In this document: one piece after another, positions 43,901 through 53,980 of the stretch
Layout: each line of letters starts with the position of its first letter
Numbering within the stretch: position 1 is the stretch's first letter
Assembly (NCBI GenBank): GCA_039545275.1
Contig: BCHS01000017.1
Coordinates: 248,001-312,000, forward strand
Direction of reading: 5' to 3'
Source: Pseudomicrostroma phylloplanum
Lineage: Eukaryota > Basidiomycota > Exobasidiomycetes > Microstromatales
DNA: 64,000 bases
Made by a program: the position numbers and the translations under genes
Notes under the pieces: generated by a model
The model's input: only the letters and a program-made list of their open reading frames with translations
What the model was told of the DNA's origin: nothing
Databases searched by the model: none

Positions 43901-44441
43901 ATCGAACAAGAAGCGTGGCAGAGCAAGCCTGCTCGCATCGGAGGACATCTCTACTCCGAAGCGACCTCGTCGTATCAGTGGTGTGGAAGCAGCTGGTGCC
44001 AGCAAAACGCCCGTCACAAAGTCACTGGAGCGTGGGAAGCCGACGCCCGCCCCCCTCTCCTCGAAGAAGGGCGGTCCGGTCTCAGTATCACCTGCGATGG
44101 CCTTCCCTCACTTGACCCTCGTCTGGGCCAAGGTGATGTCCTATCCATACTATCCCGCGGCCATTGTAGACGAAGCAGACGAGTCTGTCCCTGCGCCTGT
44201 AGCCAAGGAAGGCGAGCGTCAAAAGGCAAAAGCGGCCTCGTCATCCGACAAGTCGCCCCTCCACCTTGTGCGCTTCTTTGACCAGCAAAAGAGCTTCGGC
44301 TGGGTGAGGCAGTCGAAGCTGGCAATGATGTTTGAAGACGACGCCATCGATAAAGGCTTTGCTGAGGCGCCCAAGGCTCCGAGGTCAAGACAAGAGATCG
44401 AAGAGGCAATGGAGGAGGCAAAGAAGAGTCTCGACGTCTGA
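40917..44441 (+). CDS. BRPF/Nto1-like PHD-bromodomain-PWWP chromatin protein
   Basis: Scaffold and histone reader of a NuA3-like MYST acetyltransferase complex. Single exon of 1174 codons from the first in-frame ATG. An enhancer-of-polycomb-like N-terminal segment (FRKIPEQEAQ through DEQDKEWLDAFNADR) precedes PHD1 (about residues 151-195, CAICDDGECENSNAIVFCDGC through QWLCRKC). The zinc knuckle and extended PHD2 follow (about 204-293, CILCPSEGGAF...WAHLLCGLWIPE...CYLCRSRHGACIQC...FHVTCARKA). The bromodomain is at about 520-620 (VPDYYDVIKNPMDWARI, then DVNLVCDNAILYNKA with the acetyl-lysine-binding Asn). A PWWP domain closes the protein at about 1060-1140 (LTLVWAKVMSYPYYPAAIVDE, then SFGWVRQSKL). 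The region between is charged, low-complexity and Arg/Lys-rich. This architecture matches animal BRPF1 more than yeast Nto1, which lacks bromo and PWWP parts. Confidence 0.92.
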   Translation: MPSTVPQPLGSNLPLASSLPKVSFRKIPEQEAQVLLLPSGVNDQQNVNYGFNDGSPFEKPEHYMRFVEPIEADLKKQVEYDMDEQDKEWLDAFNADRRKDQLDTVSYEAFEVIIDRLEKEWFDLMRRVPAKPQPAAIGPDGEPLTGNEDTQCAICDDGECENSNAIVFCDGCNLAVHQDCYGIPYIPEGQWLCRKCTVSPDRAVSCILCPSEGGAFKQTTQGKWAHLLCGLWIPETSVSNQVYMEPIDSVEKIPKARWKLQCYLCRSRHGACIQCDNKTCFTAFHVTCARKASLLIKTQRQRTTHDHGNSDSEDEGEPLRAMCHKHLPRHLRPAAGILGKLPTDDDESSTRASTPGLQAKKPSTRKITIRRGANGAISAVPAAPPGTTKSARAYKKSYRAGPPLVPSYVIERVLAYVKKLTLRKKDLFIIQVAKFWSLKREARRGAPLLKRLHLEPWTAATSSNHEETEADRLQKLQFMLLLREDLERLRMLAELARKREQQKLRQMNLIRSTLIEGVLFPFHGDLRAALEKIIAFDRSGLFMNPVSRSEVPDYYDVIKNPMDWARILAKIDDHQYASAEEFANDVNLVCDNAILYNKADTSFHRTALKIKAAAQPLLADLSNSIQGLHRAEAGEAGLNAIDALHDSKELQLEPSRSMLQALHNYDQERRERTIEEGEDVAHAPLNLVEDLIRQYHTVERPPPHVETPEEEERRLRREAAAAQKEQNRLKMNAAAAEYRKRRKAEKEAAAAAASLAPSGRASSSRLAALQDSDVSERRRSSRSAQGNDDTALSNEGSSLRRSASLRQANGNRMTPQTYLRRRRSDAASSGLETGQRSPRGLTVRKLNEHDTFTRFEAGWILPAGTHRARKSMGAEASSASATATAPSTSRSKSKSGTLQQPDSPAPSSELSDVGDQVVETSLSKASKKGTPGQAAKKASTRGFDSSPLPMSKGSRRRLSVNETPTTASSVGRGGVAADDKVLEKSLVDHAINDIKSNKKRGRASLLASEDISTPKRPRRISGVEAAGASKTPVTKSLERGKPTPAPLSSKKGGPVSVSPAMAFPHLTLVWAKVMSYPYYPAAIVDEADESVPAPVAKEGERQKAKAASSSDKSPLHLVRFFDQQKSFGWVRQSKLAMMFEDDAIDKGFAEAPKAPRSRQEIEEAMEEAKKSLDV

Positions 44442-44733
44442 GACGAGTTGTTTGTGGCTCATGTCTCCTTGTATGTACCAATACCATCCATGTCACCATT
44501 GTCGTCCTCGTCGAGCATTCATGCTCTCTGTCCGAGCAACCTTGTGTCCTTTCAGGAGATGCCGAGGTGATGCCGAAGGCGGGGGTGAGCCATGTGGAGG
44601 CCGCACAGCCAAGAAGTCTAATTCCCCGCGATTATGGCTCCCCTCAAAGGGAAATAGAGGGCCTTTGCTCCTCCGCTCAGCTCCTTATCGCAAGCACCAA
44701 CAGCTTCACCTGGTCGTCGTCATCATCACAAAC

Positions 44734-46661
44734 ATGTCCAGCACTTCCGACCCATCTGATGGCTCAAAGCCATCTCTCACAGACAAGTTCGCTTCGCTGA
44801 ACCCATTCAAGAAGTCCAAGGACAAGAGCAAGGAAGGAGGAGCGGCAGGAGGAGAGGAGGAGGAAGGGACTGCCCCAGAACACGCTGGTGATGAGGACCA
44901 GGGACAGGACCTCACCGAGGACAGTGTGGCCGGTGGTGGACGGGGTACCGCTACCGGCGACATCGAGGAGCGCAAGCAGTTCCGCATCAGTCATGCTCTG
45001 CAGCGCTTCCTCGTAGAGCAGGGCGAGCTCCAGGAGAGCGACTTGACTGGCGAGCCTGATCAGGATGGCTTCTCCCCGACTGGGCCAGCCTTGCAAGAGG
45101 TACTGGTCAGGCAGCCTGCAATCCCGCCCGCCTATGTCAACGACCGTACACACCCACTGAGCAGCTACCTCATGTCTTCTAGCCACAACTCGTACATCGC
45201 CAATAGCTCGCAGCTACGAGGTAAAGCTTCTGCACACAGGTACACGCAGATTCTCAACTCGGGCATGCGCTGCGTAGAGATCGACTGCTGGGACAATGAA
45301 GATGATCCTGAGGAGCCCAAGGTGACGCACGGCTTGACTCTCACGGGACACATCCCCTTCCGTGCCGTCGTCGAAGCGATCAATGCTGCCATGGACAAGG
45401 AGCTTGCTGCTGCCAAACAGACCGGCACCGCAACTCCTCTGCCGATCTTCATCTCCGTTGAAAATCATTGCAGTCCAGCTGGTCAGGTCCGACTGGCTTC
45501 GATCATGAAGGAGAACTTTGGCGAGAAGCTCCTGGTGGAGCCCTTGGACCCGGATGGAAAGCAGCCCAGGCTGGAGCAGCTGGAAGGAAGGATCTGCTGC
45601 ATGGTCGAGCACTATGCCAGCGGGGAGACCGACGATTCCAAATCCGCCGGTGACCAGGGAGGCGTGGGCAAGGACAGCAAGAAAGCCCAGGCAAAGGTCA
45701 AGATTGTCCCCGAGCTGGCGTCGTTGGGCGTCTACGCCAATAGCATCAAGCCCTCGGGCAGCGATTGGCTCAAGGAAGAGACAAAGGACCCGTCGAACCC
45801 GCTGCTGAACATTGGCGAGGGTCCACTGCTGGAAGCCATCGAAAAAGGACACGCACACGACGTAGTTAGACATAACACCAAGGCCCTGCAACGTGTCTAC
45901 CCGGCTGGCACGAGGATTACGTCCAAGAACCTCCTCCCTCCTCCCTTTTGGGGCGTGGTGAGTACCGTCGCGAGATCGTGGAATTCTACTGTAGCCGAGC
46001 TGACTCTTGTACCCGAACTGCGTCTCTCTCTTTCTTTCTTCAGGGCTCTCACGTCGTGGCTCTGAATGCCCAGACGTTCGACGCAGCTATGCAGCTCAAC
46101 GAGGCCTGCTTCGACGGCACTGGCGGCTTCGTCCTCAAGCCCGCCTATCTTCGCATGAAGAATGGCCAACCGCCCGCGCCGCGCCCCACGGGCCAGACGA
46201 AGCTCTCCATGACCGTCGCTGGCGCCTCCGACTTGGCTCTCCCCAGCGGACGCAAAGCAGACGAGGTAAAGCCTTACGTCACCTGCAGTCTCTACCACCC
46301 TCTGCTCTTGGGAGGGGAAACGACGGAAGAGGACGAGAAGCGCAAGCCGAAGCGCAAGACGAGCGTCTATCGTGGGCACAAGCTCGCCGCGCTTCACACG
46401 CACGACTCTCCCCCTGGTCACTCGCCCTTTTGGCACCACCCTGAGACGCTCACTTGGACTTATCCAAAGGACGAACTCGTCTTCTTGCGCATCTTGCTCA
46501 AGAGCGACGATGCCTTTGCGCGCAACCCTGTCTTTGCCGTCGCAGCGGTGAGGGTCGCAGCTCTGCAGACGGGACAGTGGGTCTTCCTGAGGCTGTTCAA
46601 TCTGAGGGGTGAGATTACAAAGGGAAGCTTGTGCGTCAAGTTTGAGGTTGAGGACCTCTGA
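44734..46661 (+). CDS. PLC1: Phosphoinositide-specific phospholipase C
   Basis: Cleaves PIP2 to inositol trisphosphate and diacylglycerol at membranes. Two exons, 44734..45957 and 46044..46661, with an 86-nt GTGAGT...CTTCAG intron in phase 0, giving 613 residues. The N-terminal 130 residues are charged and disordered with no PH domain; at most a remnant EF-hand-like helix. The X domain (about 135-280) has SSHNSYIA with the first catalytic His, MRCVEIDCWD, the second His in LTLTGHIPF, and IFISVENHCS. The Y domain (about 326-420) has ASLGVYANSIKP and, across the splice, PPFWGV-GSHVVALNAQTFD. The C2 domain occupies about 460-610 (LSMTVAGASDLALP, KPYVTCSLYHP). The domain order is normal but the protein is much shorter than yeast Plc1 (about 870), mainly at the N-terminus. 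Alternative: an unseen upstream exon encodes more N-terminal sequence. Confidence 0.92.
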
Positions 46662-46891
46662 GCTCGTCGCATGGGGTGATAGTCTCGCGAGCCAGACGGA
46701 AGGACATGGAGCGATGGGCGAAGTATTTGTACATTTGAGTAGCGTAAAAGATCCGGTCGAAATGAAAGCGAGCAAATGCCGATGCAAAGCGCAACAGGTA
46801 TACCAACGAGCGAAATGGAACCACGAGAGATGAGGGGCAAGCGACGGAAGCCCTTGCTGAGCGTCGCAAACAGAGAAAGGAGCGCTCTCAC

Positions 46892-47868
46892 TCAGGGCGG
46901 CATCTGTCTCAGCTGCTCGACTAATTCGCGTTGATCGTGAGTTGCTTGCACTTGAGCGGGCAGGTCCTGTCAAATCAATTGAAGTCAGGTCAGGGGTACA
47001 GAGTCAGCAAATGGGACGTTGGAGAAGTCGCAAATTTGCATTCGACGTACCTCTGCGAGCATCTCTGCTTGGCTGAGAGCAGTACTCAGTGTCTTGGCCA
47101 CCTGTTCCAGACGCTCAATGGGTAGTTCTGTAGCCGGCCCTACAAGAGCAAGAGGAAGGCAACAATCGTCGGTCAGCAACGCGACTCACGATCATCCTCA
47201 TATTCCCTCTGCTCTCCTCCTCTCTCTCAGTTGATCTACTCACCCTCCTTCTCCCCCCAGCCCTTCTTACGAATCAGCGCCCTCCTCTGCTCCTCCCTGC
47301 TCCGAATCTCATCCAGCACCTCTTCACGATCCCTCAGCGCCTGAGCCCAGCGCTCTGGCAGCTCCCGACGGTATTCTACGGCGGTCTCTGTGAGATCGTC
47401 TGCGGTCTGCTGGAGATTGTCGATGCGCTTGTTGAGCTGCTCGTCAAAGGGCGCGACTGGGAGGGGAGCGAATGTGAGTGAGTGAGAAAGAGGGGATGGT
47501 CAGTCTCTGCTTGATCCGAGACGTGATCTCGCTTTCCATCTTCTGTGCTGAGCAGCATCCTCAATCTGTCCCATCTTCCCCCGTCAGTTCTACTCACCAG
47601 CACTCTTCCCCCCACCCTGCTTCTCCTTCCAATCCCTCCTAACCTTCATCCCATCAAATGTGACATTCCCTTCTACCAATCTCCTCTCCCCTTCGTCCAA
47701 CCAAGCCTGTAGGAGTTTCCTACACACCTCTTCCTCCTGTGAGCCAGAGAGACCGTCCCGTTCTAGTTGGGCGTGTAGGAGGGATTGGGCGTGGGAGAGG
47801 ATGGTACTGAGGGAGTGGGAGAGGTGGGTGGATGAGGGGAGGTCGAGGCGCGTGAAGGAGGCGGGCAT
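46892..47868 (-). CDS. MIS14: Kinetochore Mis14/Nsl1-like protein (MIND/Mis12 complex)
   Basis: Four coding exons on the minus strand: 47868..47598, 47456..47244, 47139..47051 and 46966..46892, with GT-AG introns of 141, 104 and 84 nt and consistent phases (1, 1, 0). The product is 215 residues. The central sequence APFDEQLNKRIDNLQQ, then DDLTETAVEYRREVPERW, is the pattern of Mis14/Nsl1 kinetochore subunits: a conserved PFDE start, then a heptad coiled coil. The N-terminus has HLSHSLSTILSHAQSLLHAQL, also helical. The C-terminal exons are helical (LEQVAKTLSTALSQAEMLAE). The protein would sit in the Mis12/MIND complex linking centromere chromatin to Ndc80. Because of the short exons no single long frame exists, so it is easily missed. 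Identity is from pattern memory and is less certain than the splice structure. Confidence 0.7.
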
Positions 47869-48267
47869 GCTGGGCGGGTAGGGGTCGCGGTGGGACTCAA
47901 GACAGGGCGAGCGGGTTAAGAGCTTGTGGATCGGATGACTGGCAGTTTTCACTCGACCTTGTGAAGCTCGTCTCTGGGTGATGACAAGATGCAAGAGGGA
48001 GATATGGTGTGGTATGGTATGGGAGCCCCAGAGAACAACAGCCTCGCCTCACCCGCAATCGCGGAAGTGGACCAACTCGGCGCCACGCGCTTCTCCGCAC
48101 ATCAAGCAAGACGCGCCTGGAGGCAGATACGGACACTCGGACGACGACCAGGGCAGAAAAGCAGGCTGACAGGCAGAGAGATGCACTTCAACAAGGCCAA
48201 TAGCAGGGGAGCTTGTGAGTTCATACATTGATATGACCATACCTATCTGCCATCATTCCCTCTCCGC
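47869..48267. other. Intergenic region upstream of MIS14
   Basis: About 400 nt between the MIS14 start and the MMSDH stop, both minus strand. No gene seen. A TGGTATGGTATGG repeat lies near 48010-48022. Confidence 0.45.
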
Positions 48268-50087
48268 TCACGACATCGTCGGCATATTCACCGACGCCTT
48301 GCCCGAGTACGACCCCGTAGCCGAAGGGGGCATGATCGGCTTCCACAAACTAGTAATCGTCTTCCTCTTTGTGTAGAACTCCACGCCCGCCGAACCATAG
48401 AAGCCGTGACCGCCAAGGACAGAGGCTTTCCCACCGCTCCAGCTGAACATGGGCTGGATAGTGGGACAGGACCGAGGAATAGGAAAGGAAGAGGTTAGCT
48501 GTTGAGTGACCGGAGACTGGGAGCGCTCGGGACTCACCAGTGGCACAGGTACAGCGACGTTCACTCCGATTTGCCCGGCATTGCACTCCATCTCAAATCT
48601 CCGAGCCACATTGCCCGAAGTAGTGAACACGGCCGCACCATTCCCGTAGGGGTTCTCATTCACAATAGCAAGCGCCTCATCGATCGTCTTTGCACGGATC
48701 ACAACGAGCGCAGGTCCAAAGATTTCCTGATCGTAGCAGCTCATGCCAGGCTTGGCTTCCAGGATGCTGGGGCCGACCCAGTTGCCGTCGGGGAGTGAGT
48801 CTGCCTTGAATTTCCTTCCGTCCAGGAGGATCTTGCCGCCCTCCTTTTCGCAGGAGCCAATCAGCTCAATGACCCTCTTGCGAGCGGCGGGCGAGATCAA
48901 AGGGCCAAGGTCCACGTCGGACTCGATGCCGTTGCCGACTTTGAGTGCCTTTGCCCTTTGCATGATCCCATCTTCGATCCATTCGCCTGCGTCCCCAACC
49001 GTGACAACGACTGAGAGGGCCATGCAACGCTGGCCAGCAGCGCCAAAGGCAGCTCCGGCAATGGCGTCCAGAGCGGCGTCCTTGTCGGCATCGGGCATGA
49101 GGACAGCGTGGTTCTTTGCTCCCAGATTGGACTGGACCCTCTTGCCATTCTTCGTGCCTCGGTGGTAGACGTGAGCTCCTCCACGGTCGCTACCGACAAA
49201 GCTGATGGCCTTGATGCGAGGGTCGTCGCAGATCCGATTGACCGTATCGTGGGTGCCGTGTACGACGCTCAGCACACCAGGGGGCACGCCTGCCTTTTCT
49301 GCCAGCTCGACGATGATCTGCGAGGCACCAGGTACTCGTTCTGATGGCTTGACGATGTGCGTGTTGCCGGTGACGAGAGCAACAGGGATCGACCAGAGGG
49401 GGCACATGGCGGGGAAGTTGAAAGGGTTGATCGAGGCAGTCACGCCGAGTGGCTCAGTGCGCACAAAGGTGTCCATATTACTCGAGACTTCCAAGCGCTT
49501 GTCCAGCAGGAGAGATGGAGCACCGGTAGCGAACTCGACGACTTGCAGGCCACGCAGCACGTCGCCCATGGCGTCGCCAAAGGTCTTGCCTTGCTCTGAA
49601 GTGATGACGCGTGCAATCTCCTGCTGGTGCTCGCGAAGAAGAGCGGCAAACTTGAACATGATCTGTTGGCGACCCAGCAGAGACATGGCTTTCCATGCCG
49701 GAAAGGCTTCCTGAGCTGCTGACACAATTGCCTCGAACTCCTCGGCAGTGGTATCGGGGGCCTGGCATAGGACATCTTGGTTCGTCTGTGCGTGGGGTGA
49801 AAGCGGGGTAAGCGTCAGCCTGCCGAGGTAGGCAGGTACAATGATCGTGAGCAAAGCCCCTGCGTACTCACTGGGTCATGCACAGGGCTTAGCTTCGAAG
49901 CAGAGCTCTCTACAAACTTTCCATTGCAGTAATTGGGAAGCGTCTCTCCCTGCTGTCGAATGCCCTTCCAGCTGTTGCTCAATGTTGCAATTCCTGCGAC
50001 GCTACCTCTCAGCGAGTGAACCAAGGATGACTTTCGCGCGGTCCTCGCGACATTGCGTGAGATCGAAATAGAGAGAGGAGAAGCCAT
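48268..50087 (-). CDS. Methylmalonate-semialdehyde dehydrogenase, CoA-acylating (ALDH6)
   Basis: Converts malonate or methylmalonate semialdehyde to acetyl-CoA or propionyl-CoA in mitochondria. Three exons, 50087..49872, 49785..48538 and 48453..48268, giving 549 residues. The second intron (84 nt) is in frame and open, so a naive translation runs through it. The first 40 residues (MASPLSISISRNVARTARKS...) are rich in Arg and Ser with no acids, a mitochondrial leader. Family signs: LPNYCNGKFVES, EEFEAIVSAAQEAFPAW, SEQGKTFGDAMGDVLRGL, VTASINPFNFPAMCPLWSIP, ISFVGSDRGGAHVY, SNLGAKNHAVLMPDA, the active-site FGAAGQRCMALS with its Cys, FTTSGNVARRFE and GQIGVNVAVPVPL. After the splice the C-terminus is PMFSWSGGKASVLGGHGFYG, then TKRKTITSLWK, as in ALDH6. 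It shares a divergent promoter with the next aldehyde dehydrogenase. Confidence 0.94.
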
Positions 50088-50506
50088 TCTGGAAGTAGTA
50101 TACAACAGATCCAGAGAAGAGACGATGTCGATGATGCCAAGGGGTAACAGGCGGGCAACGGGTCCTGGAGGCAGCGGAGATGTTCGGCGAATGGGTGTGG
50201 AGAGCCGGATTGGATTGCGGGGAAAGGGCCTCCTTCCGTTCCGCTCCACGCGGGTCACGCTGCCCAGTTCCCACGCCCAGGCTCTTCCGCCGGCTGAAAC
50301 GGAAAGACGGTCGGCAGCTCGCAGGGGCCAGCGCTGGGGAGAGATAGACTAGCCGAGGAGCGGGTGTCGAAAGGGAAGATAGCGACCAGGAATAGAGCTC
50401 AAAGATAGCCTCGAGGCAAGCTGAAGGTAGACGAGTACACTGGTCAGGACTATCCCTACACTATCGATCCAACCAGCTGACTGTTCATTTCAAGTGCCCG
50501 CCCGAT
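50088..50506. promoter_or_regulatory. Divergent promoter between the two dehydrogenase genes
   Basis: A 419-nt gap between the MMSDH and aldehyde dehydrogenase start codons. Both genes face outward, so co-regulation is possible. I see no confident binding motif. Confidence 0.6.
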
Positions 50507-52294
50507 ATGACATCTCCGGCTTCGATTACCCTGACTTCACCGCGAGGCACCAAGCTCACCTTTCGCGATGGCATCTTCATCGGCAACGACTTTCACGCTT
50601 CCAGAGCTATGCAAGACTCCAAGATCACAGTCTTTAATCCTGCTACGGGCCAAGAGTTGTGCAAGGTGACTGCCGGAGCAAAGGCAGACGTCGACGCTGC
50701 CGCCGAAGCTGCAGAGGAGGCGCTCAAGACTTCTTGGGGCCTCAAGAGCACTCCTGCAGAAAGAGGCGCACTGCTCTTCAAGTGGGCCGACCTGATCGAG
50801 CAAAACGCCTCGGAGCTTGCCGAGCTGGAGGCAATGGACAATGGTAAGCCTCGCTGGATGGCAAAGGACTTTGACATTGCCGACTCGATTGCCTGCCTGC
50901 GCTACTATGCTGGCTTGGCGGACAAGGTGTCCGGCAAGACCATTGAGATGAAGGACGGAGACAACTTTGCCTTTACTCGAGTCGAACCGATTGGAGTCAC
51001 AGGCGCGATCATTCCATGGAACTATCCAATTCAGGTGAGTGTGAGACGCGGGCGACCGCGCTGTAGGCGGTTCAGCGTTCTGAGGTCCCTTTGCTCTCCC
51101 TGTGTGCTCTGCGCAGATGGCTGCCTGGAAGCTCGGTCCAGCCCTCGCAGCAGGCAACTGCCTCATCCTGAAGCCAGCAGAGCAAACGCCACTGTCAGCA
51201 CTCAAGCTGGCAGAGCTAGCAGCCGAAGCCGGCTATCCACCCGGGGTACTCTCAGTCATCAATGGGTATGGCAAAGATGTGGGCGCGGCCATCTCGGAGC
51301 ACCCCAAGATTAGGAAGGTCGCCTTTACCGGAAGTACGGTCACGGGGCGGAAGATCATGGCTTCTTCCGCTCACAGCAACTTGAAGAAGGTAAGCAGTAG
51401 AGACTGAGGCCGGATGCCTTCGTTCCGCGACTGATGTCTCTGCCTTCGTTGGTGCAACTCCAGGTCACGCTTGAGCTCGGGGGCAAGTCACCCGTCCTCG
51501 TCTTCGACGACGTTGACATCGAAGAAGCCGTCCCCTGGGTCGCGCTCGCCATCTTATTCAACATGGGTCAAGATTGTTGCGCAGGCTCCCGCCTCTTCAT
51601 CCAGCGCGGCATCCACGATGCCTTCATCGCCAAGCTCATCGAGGCCTTTAAGGCACACAAGATCGGCGATCCGTTTGATGATACTTCTTCACATGGTCCG
51701 CAAGTCAGTAAAGAGCAGTACGAGAAGATCATGAGCTACATTGAGTACGGCAAGAAAGACGGTGCCAAGGTCGCCTATGGTGGCGGACGAGCAGAGGCAG
51801 CTGCCAAAGGAGGGCTCGCAGGTGGATACTGGGTCGAACCGACGATCTTTACCGGCTGCCAAAAGGGGATGCGCATCGTCGACGAGGAGATCTTTGGCCC
51901 GGTGCTAGCCGTTATACCCTTTGAAACCGAGGAAGAGGCAATCGAGATGGCCAACGATACCGAGTATGGACTCGCGGCGGGAATCTTCTCGAATGGTGCT
52001 TCGCGGTGCATGAGAGTCCTTGCAGCACTCAAAGCTGGCACGAGTGAGTACGGCCGTGAGAACGTCTACTGCTCTACGCGAGGAAGCTGACGCTCGCTTT
52101 CACCTTTGTCTGCCCCAGTCTGGGTCAACAACTACGCTCTCTTGTCAAATGCGGTACCATTCGGCGGGTACAAGCAGAGCGGGATGGGCCGCGAGCTCGG
52201 CGTGGATGCTATCAAGGAGTGGACCGAGGTGAAGAGTGTGCACTGGAATATCGGCACGAAACTGGATTGGCCACTGCAGGGAGGAGGTGCATGA
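50507..52294 (+). CDS. NAD(P)-dependent aldehyde dehydrogenase, cytosolic type
   Basis: Oxidises an aldehyde to a carboxylic acid. Four exons, 50507..51034, 51117..51389, 51464..52043 and 52119..52294, all GT-AG with matching phases, giving 518 residues. The start [14 protein letters not shown] has no mitochondrial leader. Hallmarks: IFIGNDF near the start, [18 protein letters not shown] before the first splice, [61 protein letters not shown] with the catalytic Glu, then [14 protein letters not shown] with the nucleophile Cys (the second Cys of the usual CCC is present, the first is Asp), [13 protein letters not shown], and [26 protein letters not shown]. The substrate is not decided by sequence. 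Its neighbours suggest an aminoaldehyde such as 3-aminopropanal or 4-aminobutanal, but acetaldehyde or indole-acetaldehyde remain possible. Confidence 0.92.
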
Positions 52295-52406
52295 GTATGG
52301 TCACCAGTCTCGTAGAAGGGTATGAAGGGAGTCGCGGTCGTGAGAGCAGGTGACGTTGTATTGGGCCTCTTGTACCGTATCGAAAAGTGATCGAGATGGA
52401 GCTTCT

Positions 52407-53980
52407 TCAAGCCATCTCTTTCAACGTCGCCTCCAGCGTGTCCGCAAAAATCCCCAATTCCTTTTCTCCAAAGATCAGCAGCGGCCGCAGCCTGACAGCC
52501 CTCTCTCCGCTTCCGCCAACCAGCACGCCCCTCTTCCTCATACCTGCCACTAGGGCGTCTCGCTCCTTTCCTGTTTCGCAGTCAAATGCCTGGAATGTGC
52601 CCTCGGTCTTGCCTCGCAGGTTCTGCACTAGAGTAGGGTATCGGGAGGAGAGGGATGCGAGGAGCGAGTGCAGCAGCTCGCCCATGCTAGCGGTATGCGA
52701 GACGAGGGAGTTGGCCTCGATGTATCGGATGATCTCGCGCGCTTGGATCGCTCGTGCTGGATCGCCCATCCATGTCTGATATGCAGAGCGAGCAGCAAGG
52801 GCGTCAGGAGGAAGAATGGTGTTAGTAAGAACAGCAGAGGAGTGTCCAAGCTGATATCACGACCTGTCCTGCTCGCCGAGGCACTCACGTTGAAATTACG
52901 GTACCCTGCCGACGGCCTCAGCTCCTCAGTATGATAGTACCCAGCAGCCTGCATCTTCTTGCTAAACGATACAGCATCCGGCGGTGTGGGCAAGTTCCAC
53001 TTCTCATGTGCCCAGAAGGTCCCCGTAGCGCCCACACCCGTCTGCACCTCGTCCACAATCATGTACACGCCCCTCTGCTTCGTCACCTCTCTCAGTCTGC
53101 GGAAAAAGTGCGGCGAGGCGTGGTTGTCGCCGCCTTCGGACTGAATGGGCTCGACGACGATGGCAGCGACAGGCGCCTTGGGCTCCCACTGCTCAATCGT
53201 CTCTTCGACGAGAGCAATCACCCTCTCCTCCTCTTTGCGGTTCTCCGCCTCGTGCTCCTCTAGCGGGTACTTGAGTGCAGGCCAGTCCACTGCTGGCCAG
53301 TCAAAGGCGGGGATGTCCAGCTTGTGAATCGGCTTAGACCGTGTCGTAGACAGAGACCCAAAGAGTCGTCCGTGGAATCCAGTCTTGAAGCTGAGCATAC
53401 TCAATGTCGGCGCTCCCGGCGCAGCATTGTCCATACTCGACGCCATGTCTTTCTGGTCAAAGTCAGAGTGGCCTCGCTTGCGGTGCATATACGCCATGAA
53501 GCACGCCTTGTACGCCGACTCGTTTGCCGTGGAACCACAGTTGGCAGTGAAGATCTGGCTCAGACCACGAGGCCGTACCGACTCCTTAAGCAGACCAGCA
53601 TCGAGGGTGGCCCGCCAGTCCGCAGGAGGGAAGACACCCAGCGCAGGACGGTTCATGGCCGCCATGGCAAACTCCTCTGTGCGTGCGACCTTCTCCAGCT
53701 CCTCGTTGCGGTACCCCACACTGATCGAGGCAATTTGTCCGAACATGTCCAGTAGAACATTGTCATCTGCGTCCACTACATAGTTGCCCTTGCATTTGGG
53801 GTACTGCAGAGCTACGACGGCGGTCCTGAAGTCCCCCACTTGGTTGAGGTCGTCGAGGATCGCCTTTGACTTGGGACCGGGGATAGAGGATGTGAGGACA
53901 TTGGGTCCGGACGGTTGGCCTGGAAACGTTCCGAAAGCGCGCCGGCCCAGAGTTGTAGCTGGTCTTGTTAAGAAAGTCAT
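52407..53980 (-). CDS. 4-aminobutyrate / beta-alanine transaminase, mitochondrial
   Basis: PLP enzyme transferring the amino group of GABA or beta-alanine to 2-oxoglutarate. Two exons, 53980..52889 and 52775..52407, with a 113-nt intron in phase 0, giving 486 residues. The start MTFLTRPATTLGRRAFG resembles a mitochondrial leader. Class-III features: NYVVDADDNVLLDMFGQIASI, FTANCGSTANESAYKACF, LSFKTGFHGRLFGSLSTTRSK, IVVEPIQSEGGDNHASPHFF, YMIVDEVQTGVGATGTFWAHE, the PLP lysine in VSFSKKMQAAGYYH, and after the splice TWMGDPARAIQAREII. This spacing is that of fungal Uga1/gatA. Sequence alone does not separate GABA-preferring from beta-alanine-preferring members. Its 3' end faces the aldehyde dehydrogenase gene, 112 nt apart. 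Confidence 0.94.
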
